Positions 16,253 to 25,906 of a stretch of DNA of 64,000 bases are shown in pieces. The translations under genes and the position numbers were made by a program. A model generated the notes under the pieces. That model saw only the letters and a program-made list of their open reading frames with translations, was not told where the DNA came from and did no database searches. Within the stretch, counting starts at the first letter, position 1, and each line of letters opens with the position of its first letter. The DNA is from Glycomyces albidus (GTDB taxonomy: Bacteria; Actinomycetota; Actinomycetes; Mycobacteriales; Micromonosporaceae), in the NCBI RefSeq assembly GCF_009451885.1, contig NZ_WIAO01000017.1:1-64000 (forward strand), read 5' to 3'.

Positions 16253-17671
16253 GTGACTGCGAATGTGCTCGCCGAGCGTTACGCCTCCGCGCCGATGCGC
16301 GACATCTGGGACCCCGTCGGGAAGATCAAGGCCGAGCGGCGGCTGTGGCTGGCCGTGCTCCGCGCGCAGCACGACCTCGGCGTCACCGTGCCCGACGGTG
16401 TGATCGCTGACTACGAGCGGGTCCTGGACCAGGTCAACCTGGAGTCCATCGCCGTGCGCGAGCGCGTCACGAAGCACGACGTGAAGGCCCGCATCGAGGA
16501 GTTCTCCGACCTCGCCGGCCACCAGCACATCCACAAGGGCATGACCAGCCGCGACCTCACCGAGAACGTCGAGCAGATGCAGGTCCGCCAGGCTCTCGAG
16601 CTCGTCCGGGACCGGCTCGTGGCCGCGCTCGTGCGCCTCGCCGCCCGCGCCGAGCAGTACCGCGATCTCGTCATGGCCGGGCGCAGCCACAACGTGCCCG
16701 CCCAGGCCACGACCCTCGGGAAGCGCTTCGCGACATGGGCCGAGGAGCTCCTCGCCGCCTACGAGCGCATCGAGGACCTGCTGCGCCGCTACCCGCTGCG
16801 CGGCATCAAGGGCCCGGTCGGCACCGCCCAGGACATGCTCGACCTGTTCGGCGGCGACAACGCGAAGCTCGCCGAGCTCGAGCGCCGCATCGCCGGCCAC
16901 CTCGGGTTCGAGCGGGTCATGGACTCGGTCGGCCAGGTCTACCCGCGCTCGCTCGACTACGAGGTCGGCACCGCGCTCGTGCAGGCCGTGGCGGCGCCGT
17001 CGTCCGCCGCCGTCACGATCCGGCTCATGGCCGGCGCCGAGCTCGCCACCGAAGGGTTCATGCCGGGCCAGGTCGGCTCGTCCGCGATGCCGCACAAGAT
17101 GAACACCCGCTCCTCCGAGCGCGTCAACGGCCTCGCGGTCGTGGCCCGCGGCTACGCGGCGATGCTCGGCGAGCTCGCCGGGGACCAGTGGAACGAAGGG
17201 GACGTCTCGTGCTCGGTGGTCCGGCGCGTCGCCCTCCCGGACCTCTTCTACGCCGTCGACGGGCTCTATGAGACATTCCTCACCATCCTCGACAACTTCG
17301 GCGCGTACCCGGCCGTCATCGGTGCCGAACTCGACCGCTACCTCCCCTTCCTGACGTCCACAAAGGTCCTCATGGAGGCCATCAAGCAGGGCGCCGGCCG
17401 CGAAGACGCGCACGAGGCCATCAAGGAGCACGCCGTCGCCGTGGCCCGCGCCATGCGCGAGGACGGCCAGCGCGGCAACGACCTGTTCGACCGCCTCGCC
17501 GCCGACCCGCGCCTCCCCCTCGACCGGGCCGGCCTCGGCGCGCTCGTCGCGAATACGGGTGAATTCACCGGCGCCGCAGGAGATCAGGTGGACCGTGTCG
17601 CCGAAAGGGTGGCGGAAGCGGCGAAAGCGCACCCCGAAGCGGCCGCCTACCGGCCCGGCGGGATCCTCTGA
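16253..17671 (+). CDS. purB: Adenylosuccinate lyase
   Basis: Cleaves SAICAR to AICAR and adenylosuccinate to AMP, both releasing fumarate. 472 residues from GTG 16253. The superfamily signature GSSAMPHKMNTRSSER is present (about 279-294) with SHNVPAQATTLGKR before it, and TSRDLTEN near residue 100. An upstream ATG in frame at 16157 would add 32 residues of non-family sequence. CATCAT lies six bases before the GTG and may be the -10 box. The gene leads a block that continues with purSQL after about 100 bases. Confidence 0.95.
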   Translation: MTANVLAERYASAPMRDIWDPVGKIKAERRLWLAVLRAQHDLGVTVPDGVIADYERVLDQVNLESIAVRERVTKHDVKARIEEFSDLAGHQHIHKGMTSRDLTENVEQMQVRQALELVRDRLVAALVRLAARAEQYRDLVMAGRSHNVPAQATTLGKRFATWAEELLAAYERIEDLLRRYPLRGIKGPVGTAQDMLDLFGGDNAKLAELERRIAGHLGFERVMDSVGQVYPRSLDYEVGTALVQAVAAPSSAAVTIRLMAGAELATEGFMPGQVGSSAMPHKMNTRSSERVNGLAVVARGYAAMLGELAGDQWNEGDVSCSVVRRVALPDLFYAVDGLYETFLTILDNFGAYPAVIGAELDRYLPFLTSTKVLMEAIKQGAGREDAHEAIKEHAVAVARAMREDGQRGNDLFDRLAADPRLPLDRAGLGALVANTGEFTGAAGDQVDRVAERVAEAAKAHPEAAAYRPGGIL

Positions 17672-17775
17672 CGGGCTGTGACCTGGCACCGTCCCCGTAA
17701 CGCGGCGCTGGCCCAGGTCACTACCGGTGAATATGCTGGTCCTGTCCCGTCCATGTGACCGACAGGAGTGCGACC

Positions 17776-18036
17776 GTGGCCCGTGTAGTGGTCGACGTGA
17801 TGCTGAAGTCCGAAATCCTCGACCCCCAGGGCGAGGCCGTCCTCGGGGCGCTGCCCCGCCTCGGCGTCACCGATGTGGCGTCGGTGCGGATCGGCAAGCG
17901 CGTCGAGATCGAGTTCGACGAGAACGCCCAGAACGTCGAGGAGCAGTCGCGTGTCATCGCCGACCAGCTCCTGGCCAACCCCGTCATCGAGAGCTTCACC
18001 GTCTCGGTGCAGCCCGACGCCGTCGAGGCGGCATGA
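17776..18036 (+). CDS. purS: FGAM synthetase subunit PurS
   Basis: Small 86-residue subunit that joins PurQ and PurL in the three-part phosphoribosylformylglycinamidine synthetase. Typical motifs are [15 protein letters not shown] and [12 protein letters not shown] 17776 follows AGGAG (17764-17768) by seven bases. It overlaps purQ by four bases (ATGA). Confidence 0.95.
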   Translation: MARVVVDVMLKSEILDPQGEAVLGALPRLGVTDVASVRIGKRVEIEFDENAQNVEEQSRVIADQLLANPVIESFTVSVQPDAVEAA

Positions 18037-18716
18037 GCGCGCGCATCGGGATCGTCACGTTCCCCGGCTCGCTCGACGACCGGGACGCCGCCCGCGCGGC
18101 GTACCTGGCCGGCGCCGAACCGGTCGCCCTGTGGCACGACGACGCCCACATCCACGGGGTCGACGCCGTCTACCTGCCCGGCGGGTTCTCCTACGGCGAT
18201 GCGCTGCGCTGCGGCGCGATCGCCCGCTTCAGCCAGGTGATGGAGACCGTGAAGGCCGCCGCCGCCCAGGGGATGCCCGTCCTCGGCGTCTGCAACGGCT
18301 TCCAGGTCCTGTGCGAGTCGCACCTGCTGCCCGGCGCGCTCGTGCGCAACGCGCACCTGCGCTACCGCAACCGCCCCGCGCGCCTGCGCGTCGAGACCAC
18401 CCGGACCGCGTGGACGAACGCGTACGCGCCGGACGCCGAGGTCGTCATGCCCGCCAAGCACGGCGAGGGCCGGTACGTCGCCGACGAGGCGACCCTCGAC
18501 GCGCTCGAGCAGAACGGCCGGGTCGTCTTCCGGTACCTCGACAACCCGAACGGGTCGATGCGCGACATCGCCGGGATCGCGAACGAGGCCGGGAACGTCG
18601 TCGGCCTCATGCCCCACCCCGAGCACGCCGTCGAGGCGCTCACCGGGCCGTCGACCGACGGCCTCGGCATGATCGCCTCCGTCCTGGCCCACCTCAGCGA
18701 GGGAGCGAGACGATGA
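18033..18716 (+). CDS. purQ: FGAM synthetase glutaminase subunit PurQ
   Basis: Class I glutamine amidotransferase (227 residues) that supplies ammonia to PurL. The catalytic cysteine lies in [14 protein letters not shown] and the His-Glu pair in MPHPEHAVE. The start is fixed by ATGA overlap with purS, and the end overlaps purL in the same way, so the three subunits are translationally coupled in an equimolar arrangement. Confidence 0.96.
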   Translation: MSARIGIVTFPGSLDDRDAARAAYLAGAEPVALWHDDAHIHGVDAVYLPGGFSYGDALRCGAIARFSQVMETVKAAAAQGMPVLGVCNGFQVLCESHLLPGALVRNAHLRYRNRPARLRVETTRTAWTNAYAPDAEVVMPAKHGEGRYVADEATLDALEQNGRVVFRYLDNPNGSMRDIAGIANEAGNVVGLMPHPEHAVEALTGPSTDGLGMIASVLAHLSEGARR

Positions 18717-20989
18717 ACCAGCTCAACGTCGCCGTGGACACCGTCGGCGTCGCCGACGCGACCCCGGACGAGAAGCAGCCCTGGGCCGAACTGGGCCTCA
18801 AAGAGGACGAGTACCAGCGGATCCGCGAGATCCTCGGCCGCCGCCCCACCCAGTCCGAGCTCGCCATGTACTCGATCATGTGGTCGGAGCACTGCTCGTA
18901 CAAGTCGAGCAGGGTGCACCTGCGGCAATTCGGCGAGAAGAACCCGCGGACCCCGCGCCTCCTGGCCGGGATCGGCGAGAACGCCGGCGTCGTCGCCATC
19001 GATGACAACATCGCCGTCACGTTCAAGGTCGAGTCGCACAACCACCCGTCGTACGTCGAGCCCAAGCAGGGCGCGGCCACCGGCGTCGGCGGCATCATCC
19101 GCGACATCATCGCGATGGGCGCCCGCCCGATCGCCGTCATGGACTCGCTGCGGTTCGGCGCCATCGACCACCCCGACACCGCCCGGGTCCTCCCGGGCGT
19201 CGTCGACGGCATCGGCCACTACGGCAACTGCGTGGGCCTGCCGAACATCGGCGGCGAGACCTTCTTCGACCCGTGCTACCAGGGCAACCCGCTCGTCAAC
19301 GCGCTCAGCGTCGGCGTCATGCCCCGCTCGCGCCTCCAGTCGATGCAGGCCAGCGGCACCGGGAACATCGTGATCCTGCTGGGCGCCAAGACCGGCCGCG
19401 ACGGCATCGGCGGCGTGTCCGTTCTCGCCTCCGCGACGTTCTCGGAGTCCGGCGAGGACGACGCCCGCCCGTCCGTCCAGGTCGGCGACCCGTTCACCGA
19501 GAAGCTCCTCATCGAGGTGTGCCTCGAGCTGTTCGACGCCGGACTCGTCGTCGGCGTCCAGGACCTCGGCGGCGCCGGCCTCACCTGCGCGCTCTCGGAG
19601 ACCGCGGCCGCCGGCGACGGCGGCATGCACGTCGACCTCGAACTGGTCCCGCTGCGCGCCAAGGGCATGGAACCGCACGACATCCTCGCGTCCGAGTCGC
19701 AGGAGCGGATGCTCCTCATCGTCGACCCGGCCAAGGCCGACGAGGTCCTCGCCCGCGCCCGCCGCTGGGGCCTGCTCGCCACCGCGATCGGCACCGTCAC
19801 CGACACCGGCCGCCTCGTCGTGGACTTCCACGGCCAGACCGTCGTCGACGTCCCGCCGAAGTCGCTCGCCGACGAGGGCCCGGTCTACCACCGGCCCATC
19901 GCCGAACCGAACGACCTCGCGCTCATCGCGGTCGACCGCGCCGAGACCCTGCCGCGCCCGACCACCGACGAGGAGATCCGCCAGACCGTCCTCGACATGG
20001 CCGCCAGCCCGAACCTGTGCGACAAGTCGTGGATCACCGAGCAGTACGACTCGTCGGTGTTCGGCAACACGGTCCTCGGCGCCCCGCACGACGCCGGCGT
20101 GGTCCGCCTCGACGAGCGCACCGGCGTCGGCATCGCGATCTCCCTCGACGGCAACGGCCGCTTCGCGCGGCTCGACCCGTACCACGGGGCGCAGCTCGCG
20201 CTGGCCGAGGCGTACCGGAACGTCGCCGTCACCGGCGCCACCCCGATCGCCGTCTCCGACTGCCTGAACTTCGGCTCCCCCGAGGACCCGCACGTGATGT
20301 GGCAGTTCGAGCGGGCCGTGACGGGCATCGCGGACGGATGCCAGAAGCTCGGCATCCCGGTCACCGGCGGCAACGTCTCGTTCTACAACCAGACCGGCCG
20401 CGAAGCGATCCACCCGACGCCCGTCATCGGCGTGCTCGGCGTGCTCGAGGACGTCGCCCGCCGCATCCCGCTCGGGCTCGGCCGCACCGGCGACACCATC
20501 GCGCTCATCGGCACCACCGGCGAGGAGCTCTCGGGCTCGGAGTGGGCCGCGGTCAAGCACGGCCACCTCGGCGGCGTCCCGCCGAAGGTCGACCTCGACC
20601 ACGAGATGAAACTCGCCGACCTGCTCTCGCGGCTCGCCGAGACCGAGCAGCTCGCCGCGGCGCACGACCTCTCCGAGGGCGGGCTCGCGCAGGCGCTGGT
20701 CGAGGCGATCAGCCACTCGGGCATGGGTGCGCAGATCCTCCTCCCGGAGGGCGCGGACCCGTTCACGTACCTGTTCTCGGAGTCCTCGGGCCGGGTCCTC
20801 GTCGTCATCCCGCGCGGCCAGGAGCTCGCGGTGCGCAGCGCCTGCGAGTCCCGCGGCCTGCCGATCACGCCGCTGGGCGTGACCGACGCGAACACCGACG
20901 GCCTGCACCTGCGCGACCACTTCGACATCTCCCGCGCCGAGATCGACGCGGCCTGGAAGGGCCGCATCGGAGCCCGGCTCGGCGAGTAG
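18713..20989 (+). CDS. purL: FGAM synthetase large subunit PurL
   Basis: ATP-dependent synthetase subunit of the small (PurSQL) type, 758 residues. Converts formylglycinamide ribotide to the amidine with ammonia from PurQ. Seen: [12 protein letters not shown] near residue 55, [27 protein letters not shown], and a duplicated AIR-synthase-like fold with [14 protein letters not shown] and a second [11 protein letters not shown] half. The frame ends before a strong terminator. Confidence 0.97.
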   Translation: MNQLNVAVDTVGVADATPDEKQPWAELGLKEDEYQRIREILGRRPTQSELAMYSIMWSEHCSYKSSRVHLRQFGEKNPRTPRLLAGIGENAGVVAIDDNIAVTFKVESHNHPSYVEPKQGAATGVGGIIRDIIAMGARPIAVMDSLRFGAIDHPDTARVLPGVVDGIGHYGNCVGLPNIGGETFFDPCYQGNPLVNALSVGVMPRSRLQSMQASGTGNIVILLGAKTGRDGIGGVSVLASATFSESGEDDARPSVQVGDPFTEKLLIEVCLELFDAGLVVGVQDLGGAGLTCALSETAAAGDGGMHVDLELVPLRAKGMEPHDILASESQERMLLIVDPAKADEVLARARRWGLLATAIGTVTDTGRLVVDFHGQTVVDVPPKSLADEGPVYHRPIAEPNDLALIAVDRAETLPRPTTDEEIRQTVLDMAASPNLCDKSWITEQYDSSVFGNTVLGAPHDAGVVRLDERTGVGIAISLDGNGRFARLDPYHGAQLALAEAYRNVAVTGATPIAVSDCLNFGSPEDPHVMWQFERAVTGIADGCQKLGIPVTGGNVSFYNQTGREAIHPTPVIGVLGVLEDVARRIPLGLGRTGDTIALIGTTGEELSGSEWAAVKHGHLGGVPPKVDLDHEMKLADLLSRLAETEQLAAAHDLSEGGLAQALVEAISHSGMGAQILLPEGADPFTYLFSESSGRVLVVIPRGQELAVRSACESRGLPITPLGVTDANTDGLHLRDHFDISRAEIDAAWKGRIGARLGE

Positions 20990-21009
20990 CCGCGCACCGC
21001 ACGACCAGA

Positions 21010-21042
21010 CGATCGCCCCGGCGCACCGCGCCGGGGCGATCG
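21010..21042. terminator. Terminator of the purSQL operon
   Basis: CGATCGCCCCGGCG (21010-21023) pairs perfectly with CGCCGGGGCGATCG (21029-21042) around CACCG; fourteen pairs, no T-run, common in GC-rich actinomycetes. Confidence 0.8.
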
Positions 21043-21085
21043 CCGTCGCGGCGCACGCCGAACGTCCGGCACCGGCCGGGGATGG

Positions 21086-21304
21086 ACCCCCGGTTTCGAC
21101 GCCAGCGCGGAGCACCTGAAGGGGAGCTGAAGCAGCGCACGCCGACTGCACTGAGGCCGACTGGGTGAGGGCCCCCGGTCTCGAACGTACCTGGGGACAC
21201 CTGAAGGGGAGCTGAAGCAGCGCACGCCGACAGCGTCGAAGCCGGCCGGGAAAGGGCCCCCGGTCTCGAACGTACCCGGGGACACCTGAAGGGGAGCTGA
21301 AGCG
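21086..21304. repeat. 85-bp tandem repeat, about 2.6 copies
   Basis: CACCTGAAGGGGAGCTGAAGC starts at 21113, 21198 and 21283, and CCCCCGGT at 21087, 21172 and 21257, all with a period of exactly 85 bases. Copies 2 and 3 are nearly identical. The array ends four bases before the stop of the minus-strand SCP-like gene and sits between two convergent genes, with no open frame conserved across copies. Confidence 0.9.
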
Positions 21305-21308
21305 GCTC

Positions 21309-21683
21309 CTATGCCTCGGCTTCACCGGCGAGGGGTTCGCCGCGGGGGCCGGTGAGCGGGAGTACGTCGGTGAGGTCGGCGCGCTGGCCGGAGGCCGAGA
21401 CGCGGCCGGTGGCGACGGCGTCGGCGAAGGCGAGGCGGCCGGAGGCGAGCTCGACGAACACGACCGGTTGACACTCGATGACGTTCGGCGGCGTGCCGCG
21501 CCGGTGGCGAGGGCCTTCGACGCACTGCACCGCGCCGTACGGCGGCACCCGAACCTCTACGGAGTGACCTGGGGCTTTGGCGGCCAATGCGCGCAGCAGC
21601 TCCCGGACCGCGGCCTTGAGGGTCTCCCGGTCCGGGGCTTCGTCGTTGTCGATCGCCGCGATGGCATCGGCCACAGCATCCAC
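21309..21683 (-). CDS. SCP-2-like small protein (bacterial sterol-carrier family)
   Basis: 124 residues resembling the actinobacterial sterol-carrier-like family that commonly sits between purL and purF in this phylum. Visible: EVRVPPYGAVQCVEGPRHRRGTPPNVIE, with a C-terminal half like the SCP fold (FADAVATGRVSASGQRADL). Its ligand is unknown; sterol binding is not implied. Its position in the purine block is a conserved neighbourhood rather than proof of a purine role. Confidence 0.7.
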   Translation of the reverse strand: MDAVADAIAAIDNDEAPDRETLKAAVRELLRALAAKAPGHSVEVRVPPYGAVQCVEGPRHRRGTPPNVIECQPVVFVELASGRLAFADAVATGRVSASGQRADLTDVLPLTGPRGEPLAGEAEA

Positions 21684-21908
21684 GGAGAGACCTCCCGGTC
21701 ACGTTAGACTGCCCGTTACGGCACGTTGCCGAACGGCGATGACCGCCGCCGAACGATCGCCCGCGGCACCGCCCGCACCCCGGTCCCGTAACCGAAATGA
21801 GACCAGGCATAGTGGCGACGACGGCCCGCTTCCGTGGGTTCGTCGTGCCTGCCCGCTGCGGACCGCCGCGGACCGGGCCTGAAAGCACATGCCCAGGAGG
21901 GGATGTAG

Positions 21909-23930
21909 ATGACCGTAGCGGCCGAACCGAGCGGGACCCAGAGTAACGTCCCGCGGTCCCGGCGCAGGCGAGGGGGTGGCCTGCGCGCGCGCCTGGCCGG
22001 CCTCGCCGCGGCGGGCGGCGTCCTGCTGCTCGGAGTCCTCGCCTTCCCGCAGGCCGCGATGGCCCAGGGGCAGTTCACGGCGGCGATCAACAACCCGAAC
22101 CCGTACATCGACATCGGCGGCGCCCCCGCGGCCGTGTCGGTGACGCTGAGCGCGGCGCACCAGGACCCGATGGGCAAGGACGCCGACGTCTCCGCGGAGC
22201 TCGGCGGGATCGGCGACTACGCCTACATCACGATCCAGGACGGCGGCGGCTGCACCGTCACCGGCGACGCCTCCGTCAAATGCGAGGACGTCCCCATGGG
22301 ACAGTCCCGCACGATCACCTTCCTGATCAACCCCTACCCCGACTCCGACCTGCCCGAGGGCCAGCAGGAGATGGGCGAGTTCAAGGTCCGGTACAACGGC
22401 GGCGACACCTCCACGAACGTCACCGTCATGGGCCACGCCCAGAACGCGATCAGCCAGATCAGCGGCAAGGTCACCTCGAACGGCGAACCCGTCGCCGGCG
22501 CGAGCGTCGTCCTCGAGGACGGCGAGGGCAACGAGCACGAGACCGAGACCGGCGACGACGGCGGCTTCGCCATCACCGGCGACGGCAACCCGATCGCGCC
22601 CGGCGACATGACCATGACCATCTCGAAAGAGGGCTTCGAGGACAAGGTCGAGGAGTTCAGCGTCGAGTCCGGCGAGTTCACCCGGAACGTGACCCTCGCC
22701 CAGACCGAGACCGAGGAGTCCTCCGCGCCGGCGCCCACGACCGAGGCGGCGCCGAGCTCCGAGGAGCCCGCGAGCGCCGAGCCCGAAGAGGACGGCGGCA
22801 TCTCCGGCACCCTGCTCTTCCTCATCATCATCGGCGCGCTGCTCGTCGTCGGCGGCATCGTCGGCATCGTGTTCCTGCTGCGCGGCGGCAAGGACGACAA
22901 GGACGACGACGGCGAGAGCTTCGCCCCCGACGGCCCGCCCGAGCACCAGCCCACCGCCGCCCAGGTCGGCACGCCCGGCGTCTACCAGGCCGGGCCCGCG
23001 CCCGGTTCGGACGCGCCGACGATGATCCACCCCGGCGGCCTCGTCGACTCCGCCGCCCCGACCCAGTTCGGTCCGGCGTACGGCGGCGACAGCGCCTCCA
23101 CCCAGGTCATGCCGCAGGGCGGCTTCGGCGCCCCGCCCGCACCGGGCCCGGTCGGCCCGGACGGGACCACGATCCTCCCGGTCGTCAAGCAGCCCGGCGG
23201 CCCCGGCGCGTCCGACGCGACGCAGATCATGCCGCAGGCGAACCTGTCGAACCAGCCGCCCGCGGCCCCGCACGGCTCCTTCGGGGCCGACGCGACGCGC
23301 CCGCACCCGTCGCCGACCGGCGCCTTCGGGGCCGACCCGGCCGCGACCCGGCCCCACCCGGGGCCGACGCCCGGCGCGTTCTCCGACCCGAACGCGACCC
23401 GCCCGCACCCGGGGGCCACCCCCGCCGGCGCCTACTCGGACCCGGCCGGACGGCCTTCGCCGAGCCCGTACGGGGACCCCGGCGCCACCCGGCCGCACCC
23501 GGCGCCGACCCCGCCGCCCGCCGGCGGCATGTTCGAGCCGCAGAACCCGGGCATCGCCCCCGGCCCGCCGTCGGAGCCGCGCTACGGCTCCCCGAGCGCG
23601 CCGCCGGCGGGCGCACCGCAGTACGGCCCCGGATCCGCCGGCTTCGGCGGCCCGAGCCAGCCCGGCCAGGGCTACGGCTCGCACAGCGCCCCCGGCGCGC
23701 CCAGTGCGCCGCAGGAGCCGACGGGCTACCAGAGCCAGTCGATGCGCCGCGACCCGTACGCCCCGACCGAGCAGCCGGGCGGCACCCGCCCGATGCCCCA
23801 GTACGGCAGCCAGCCGCGGCCTCCGGCGCCCCACGGCGCCGAACCGGACGCCGACCCCGAGGACCCCGACTCGCGCCGCACCGAGCGCCGCGGCTGGGGC
23901 GAATGGGACGACCGCCCGCGCTCCTGGTAG
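21909..23930 (+). CDS. Secreted-then-anchored protein with carboxypeptidase-regulatory-like domain and proline-rich cytosolic tail
   Basis: 673 residues. ATG 21909 follows GGAGGGG by about seven bases. A basic N-terminus and hydrophobic stretch (about 28-50, ending AAMAQ) form a signal sequence. The extracytoplasmic part (about 52-290) contains a CarboxypepD_reg-like beta domain, ISGKVTSNGEPVAGASVVLED. A single membrane helix (about 297-322, GTLLFLIIIGALLVVGGIVGI) is followed by a 350-residue proline/glycine-rich tail with repeated ATRPHPxPT units and TQVMPQ/TQIMPQ phosphoacceptor-like threonines. Such tails resemble substrates of actinobacterial Ser/Thr kinases with FHA partners, but that is inference. 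Function unknown. Confidence 0.7.
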   Translation: MTVAAEPSGTQSNVPRSRRRRGGGLRARLAGLAAAGGVLLLGVLAFPQAAMAQGQFTAAINNPNPYIDIGGAPAAVSVTLSAAHQDPMGKDADVSAELGGIGDYAYITIQDGGGCTVTGDASVKCEDVPMGQSRTITFLINPYPDSDLPEGQQEMGEFKVRYNGGDTSTNVTVMGHAQNAISQISGKVTSNGEPVAGASVVLEDGEGNEHETETGDDGGFAITGDGNPIAPGDMTMTISKEGFEDKVEEFSVESGEFTRNVTLAQTETEESSAPAPTTEAAPSSEEPASAEPEEDGGISGTLLFLIIIGALLVVGGIVGIVFLLRGGKDDKDDDGESFAPDGPPEHQPTAAQVGTPGVYQAGPAPGSDAPTMIHPGGLVDSAAPTQFGPAYGGDSASTQVMPQGGFGAPPAPGPVGPDGTTILPVVKQPGGPGASDATQIMPQANLSNQPPAAPHGSFGADATRPHPSPTGAFGADPAATRPHPGPTPGAFSDPNATRPHPGATPAGAYSDPAGRPSPSPYGDPGATRPHPAPTPPPAGGMFEPQNPGIAPGPPSEPRYGSPSAPPAGAPQYGPGSAGFGGPSQPGQGYGSHSAPGAPSAPQEPTGYQSQSMRRDPYAPTEQPGGTRPMPQYGSQPRPPAPHGAEPDADPEDPDSRRTERRGWGEWDDRPRSW

Positions 23931-23957
23931 CGGCCGGGCGACGACACGAACGGCACC

Positions 23958-23991
23958 GAACGCCGCCGCGGGCCCGCCCGCGGCGGCGTTC
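23958..23991. terminator. Sixteen-pair terminator hairpin
   Basis: GAACGCCGCCGCGGGC (23958-23973) pairs perfectly with GCCCGCGGCGGCGTTC (23976-23991), directly after the anchored protein. Confidence 0.8.
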
Positions 23992-24008
23992 CGCTGCCTG
24001 TCACGCCT

Positions 24009-24140
24009 CCGGGTGATACGACCGCTGCGGGACCCGGATCCTGTCGGACCCGCGCGGGAGGATCGCACCTACTCTTCCCCGGGTGGGTGGGGGTTCGGGA
24101 TGGCAATAACTCCTGCCCCACCCACCCGCCCTGCGGGCGG
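24009..24140 (+). repeat. Dispersed G-quadruplex/hairpin element, copy C (upstream of purF)
   Basis: Aligns with copy A from CGGGTGA onward and shares CTGTCGGACCC, GGAGGATCGCAC and the GGGATGGCAATA core with copy B. G-runs GGG-T-GGG-T-GGGGG-TTC-GGG (24081-24099). GGTGGGTGGG (24082-24091) pairs with CCCACCCACC (24117-24126); the second hairpin is CCGCCC-TGC-GGGCGG (24126-24140). It ends 233 bases before purF and lies upstream of the purF -10 candidate. Confidence 0.85.
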
Positions 24141-24310
24141 CGCACGCTCCGCCCGCCGCCCCGGCCCCGGCCCCCTCGGCCGGCAACCGCCTCGCCCGCG
24201 CCGGTGAAACCGGCCTCCCTGGGCGGAAAAGCCTGAAGTCTCACCCGGTCGGGGAGGGGTACGGCACACACCCGCGCTCGTTGGACGGTGGCGGCTTCCC
24301 GCAGGTCCGA

Positions 24311-24316
24311 TAGACT
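24311..24316 (+). promoter_or_regulatory. -10 box candidate for purFM
   Basis: TAGACT in the context CCGATAGACTGG, about 58 bases before the GTG start. No -35 box at 17 bases; a TTGGAC (24281-24286) is 24 bases upstream, too far for a normal spacing. Confidence 0.45.
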
Positions 24317-24373
24317 GGCAGCAGCGGTCCGGACGAACCGGGCGGCGATTCTCCAGCCATCTGAGGAGTTGCA

Positions 24374-25906
24374 GTGGCCCGAGGTGACGGTCTTCTCACC
24401 ACGGAACTCGATCCCGACAATCCAGGACCTCGCGACGCCTGCGGCGTCGTCGGCATCTGGGCCCCCGGGGAAGAGGTCTCGAAACTCACCTACTTCGGGC
24501 TCTACGCGCTGCAGCACCGCGGCCAGGAGGCCGCCGGCATCGCCGTATCGGACGGCGCCCGCACCGTCGTCTACAAGGACCTCGGGCTCGTCGCCCAGGT
24601 CTTCGACGAGTCCACCCTCGCGCCCCTCCAGGGCCACCTGGCCATCGGCCACGCCCGCTACTCCACCACCGGCGCCCCCACCTGGGAGAACTCCCAGCCC
24701 ACCATCCGGTCCACCTCCACCGGCACCGCGATCGCCTTGGCGCACAACGGGAACCTGGTGAACACGGCCGACCTCCTGAAAGAGGTCGACCGGCTCGGCA
24801 TCGACATGGGCACCACCACCTCCGACACGCACCTGATCACCGCGCTCCTCGCGGCCCGCCCCGACGAGTCCGTCGCCGCGGCCGCCGAGCGCGTCCTGCC
24901 GCAGCTTCGCGGCGCGTTCTGCCTCGTCTTCATGGACGAGAACACCCTCTACGCCGCCCGCGACCCGCAGGGCGTCCACCCGCTCGTCCTCGGCCGCCTC
25001 GCCTCCGGCTGGGCCGTCGCCTCCGAGACCGCCGCCCTCGACACCATCGGCGCCCACTTCGTGCGCGAGGTCGAACCCGGCGAGCTGCTCACCATCGACG
25101 AGCACGGCCTGCGCTCCACCCGCTTCGCGAACCCCGAGCCCAAGGGCTGCCTGTTCGAGTACGTCTACCTCGCCCGCCCCGACACGAAGCTCGCCGGCCG
25201 GAACGTCTACGCCACCCGCGTCGAGATCGGCCGCACCCTCGCCAAGGAGCACCCGGTCGAGGCCGACCTCGTCATCGGCGTGCCCGAGTCCGGCATCCCG
25301 GCCGCGATCGGCTTCGCCGAGCAGTCCGGCATCCCCTACGGGCAGGGCTTCACCAAGAACCAGTACGTGGGCCGCACCTTCATCCAGCCGTCGCAGTCCC
25401 TGCGCCAGCTCGGCATCCGCTTGAAGCTCAACCCGCTCGTGGACCAGATCAAGGGCAAGCGCCTGGTGATCGTCGACGACACGATCGTCCGCGGCAACAC
25501 CCAGCGCGCCCTCGTCCGGATGCTCCGCGAGGCCGGGGCGGTCGAGGTCCACATCCGCATCTCCGCGCCGCCGGTCGAATGGCCCTGCTTCTACGGCATC
25601 GACTTCGCGACCCGCGCCGAGCTCATCGCCGGCTCCCTCGACGTGGACGGCATCCGCGCCCAGATCGGCGCCGACTCCCTCGGCTACGTGTCGATGGACG
25701 GCCTGGTCCGCGCCACCGAGCAGCCCGCGTCCCGGCTCTGCATGGCCTGCTTCGACGGGAACTACCCGATCGAGCTGCCCGCCGCCGATCTCATCGGCAA
25801 GCACCTCATGGAACCGCAGCCTTCGTCCGCCGCGTCTCATACACCCGTCCAGACACCTCGATCCACCGAAGCGAGCACGCAAGTGCGGGAAGGGACCACA
25901 GCGTGA
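24374..25906 (+). CDS. purF: Amidophosphoribosyltransferase
   Basis: First committed step of purine synthesis: PRPP and glutamine to phosphoribosylamine. 510 residues from GTG 24374, six bases after TGAGGAG. The N-terminal nucleophile is C23 (DACGVVGIW), so the first 22 residues form a propeptide as in the Bacillus-type enzymes. The PRPP loop reads RLVIVDDTIVRGNTQR. Cysteines in PKGCLFEY and in RLCMACFDG fit the [4Fe-4S] oxygen-sensitive class. It overlaps purM by GTGA. Confidence 0.96.
   Translation: MARGDGLLTTELDPDNPGPRDACGVVGIWAPGEEVSKLTYFGLYALQHRGQEAAGIAVSDGARTVVYKDLGLVAQVFDESTLAPLQGHLAIGHARYSTTGAPTWENSQPTIRSTSTGTAIALAHNGNLVNTADLLKEVDRLGIDMGTTTSDTHLITALLAARPDESVAAAAERVLPQLRGAFCLVFMDENTLYAARDPQGVHPLVLGRLASGWAVASETAALDTIGAHFVREVEPGELLTIDEHGLRSTRFANPEPKGCLFEYVYLARPDTKLAGRNVYATRVEIGRTLAKEHPVEADLVIGVPESGIPAAIGFAEQSGIPYGQGFTKNQYVGRTFIQPSQSLRQLGIRLKLNPLVDQIKGKRLVIVDDTIVRGNTQRALVRMLREAGAVEVHIRISAPPVEWPCFYGIDFATRAELIAGSLDVDGIRAQIGADSLGYVSMDGLVRATEQPASRLCMACFDGNYPIELPAADLIGKHLMEPQPSSAASHTPVQTPRSTEASTQVREGTTA

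Noticed and set aside
18362-21325. 987-codon open frame on the minus strand
   Set aside because: Antisense to purQ and purL; its product is arginine/glutamate-rich low-complexity text typical of GC-rich antisense frames.
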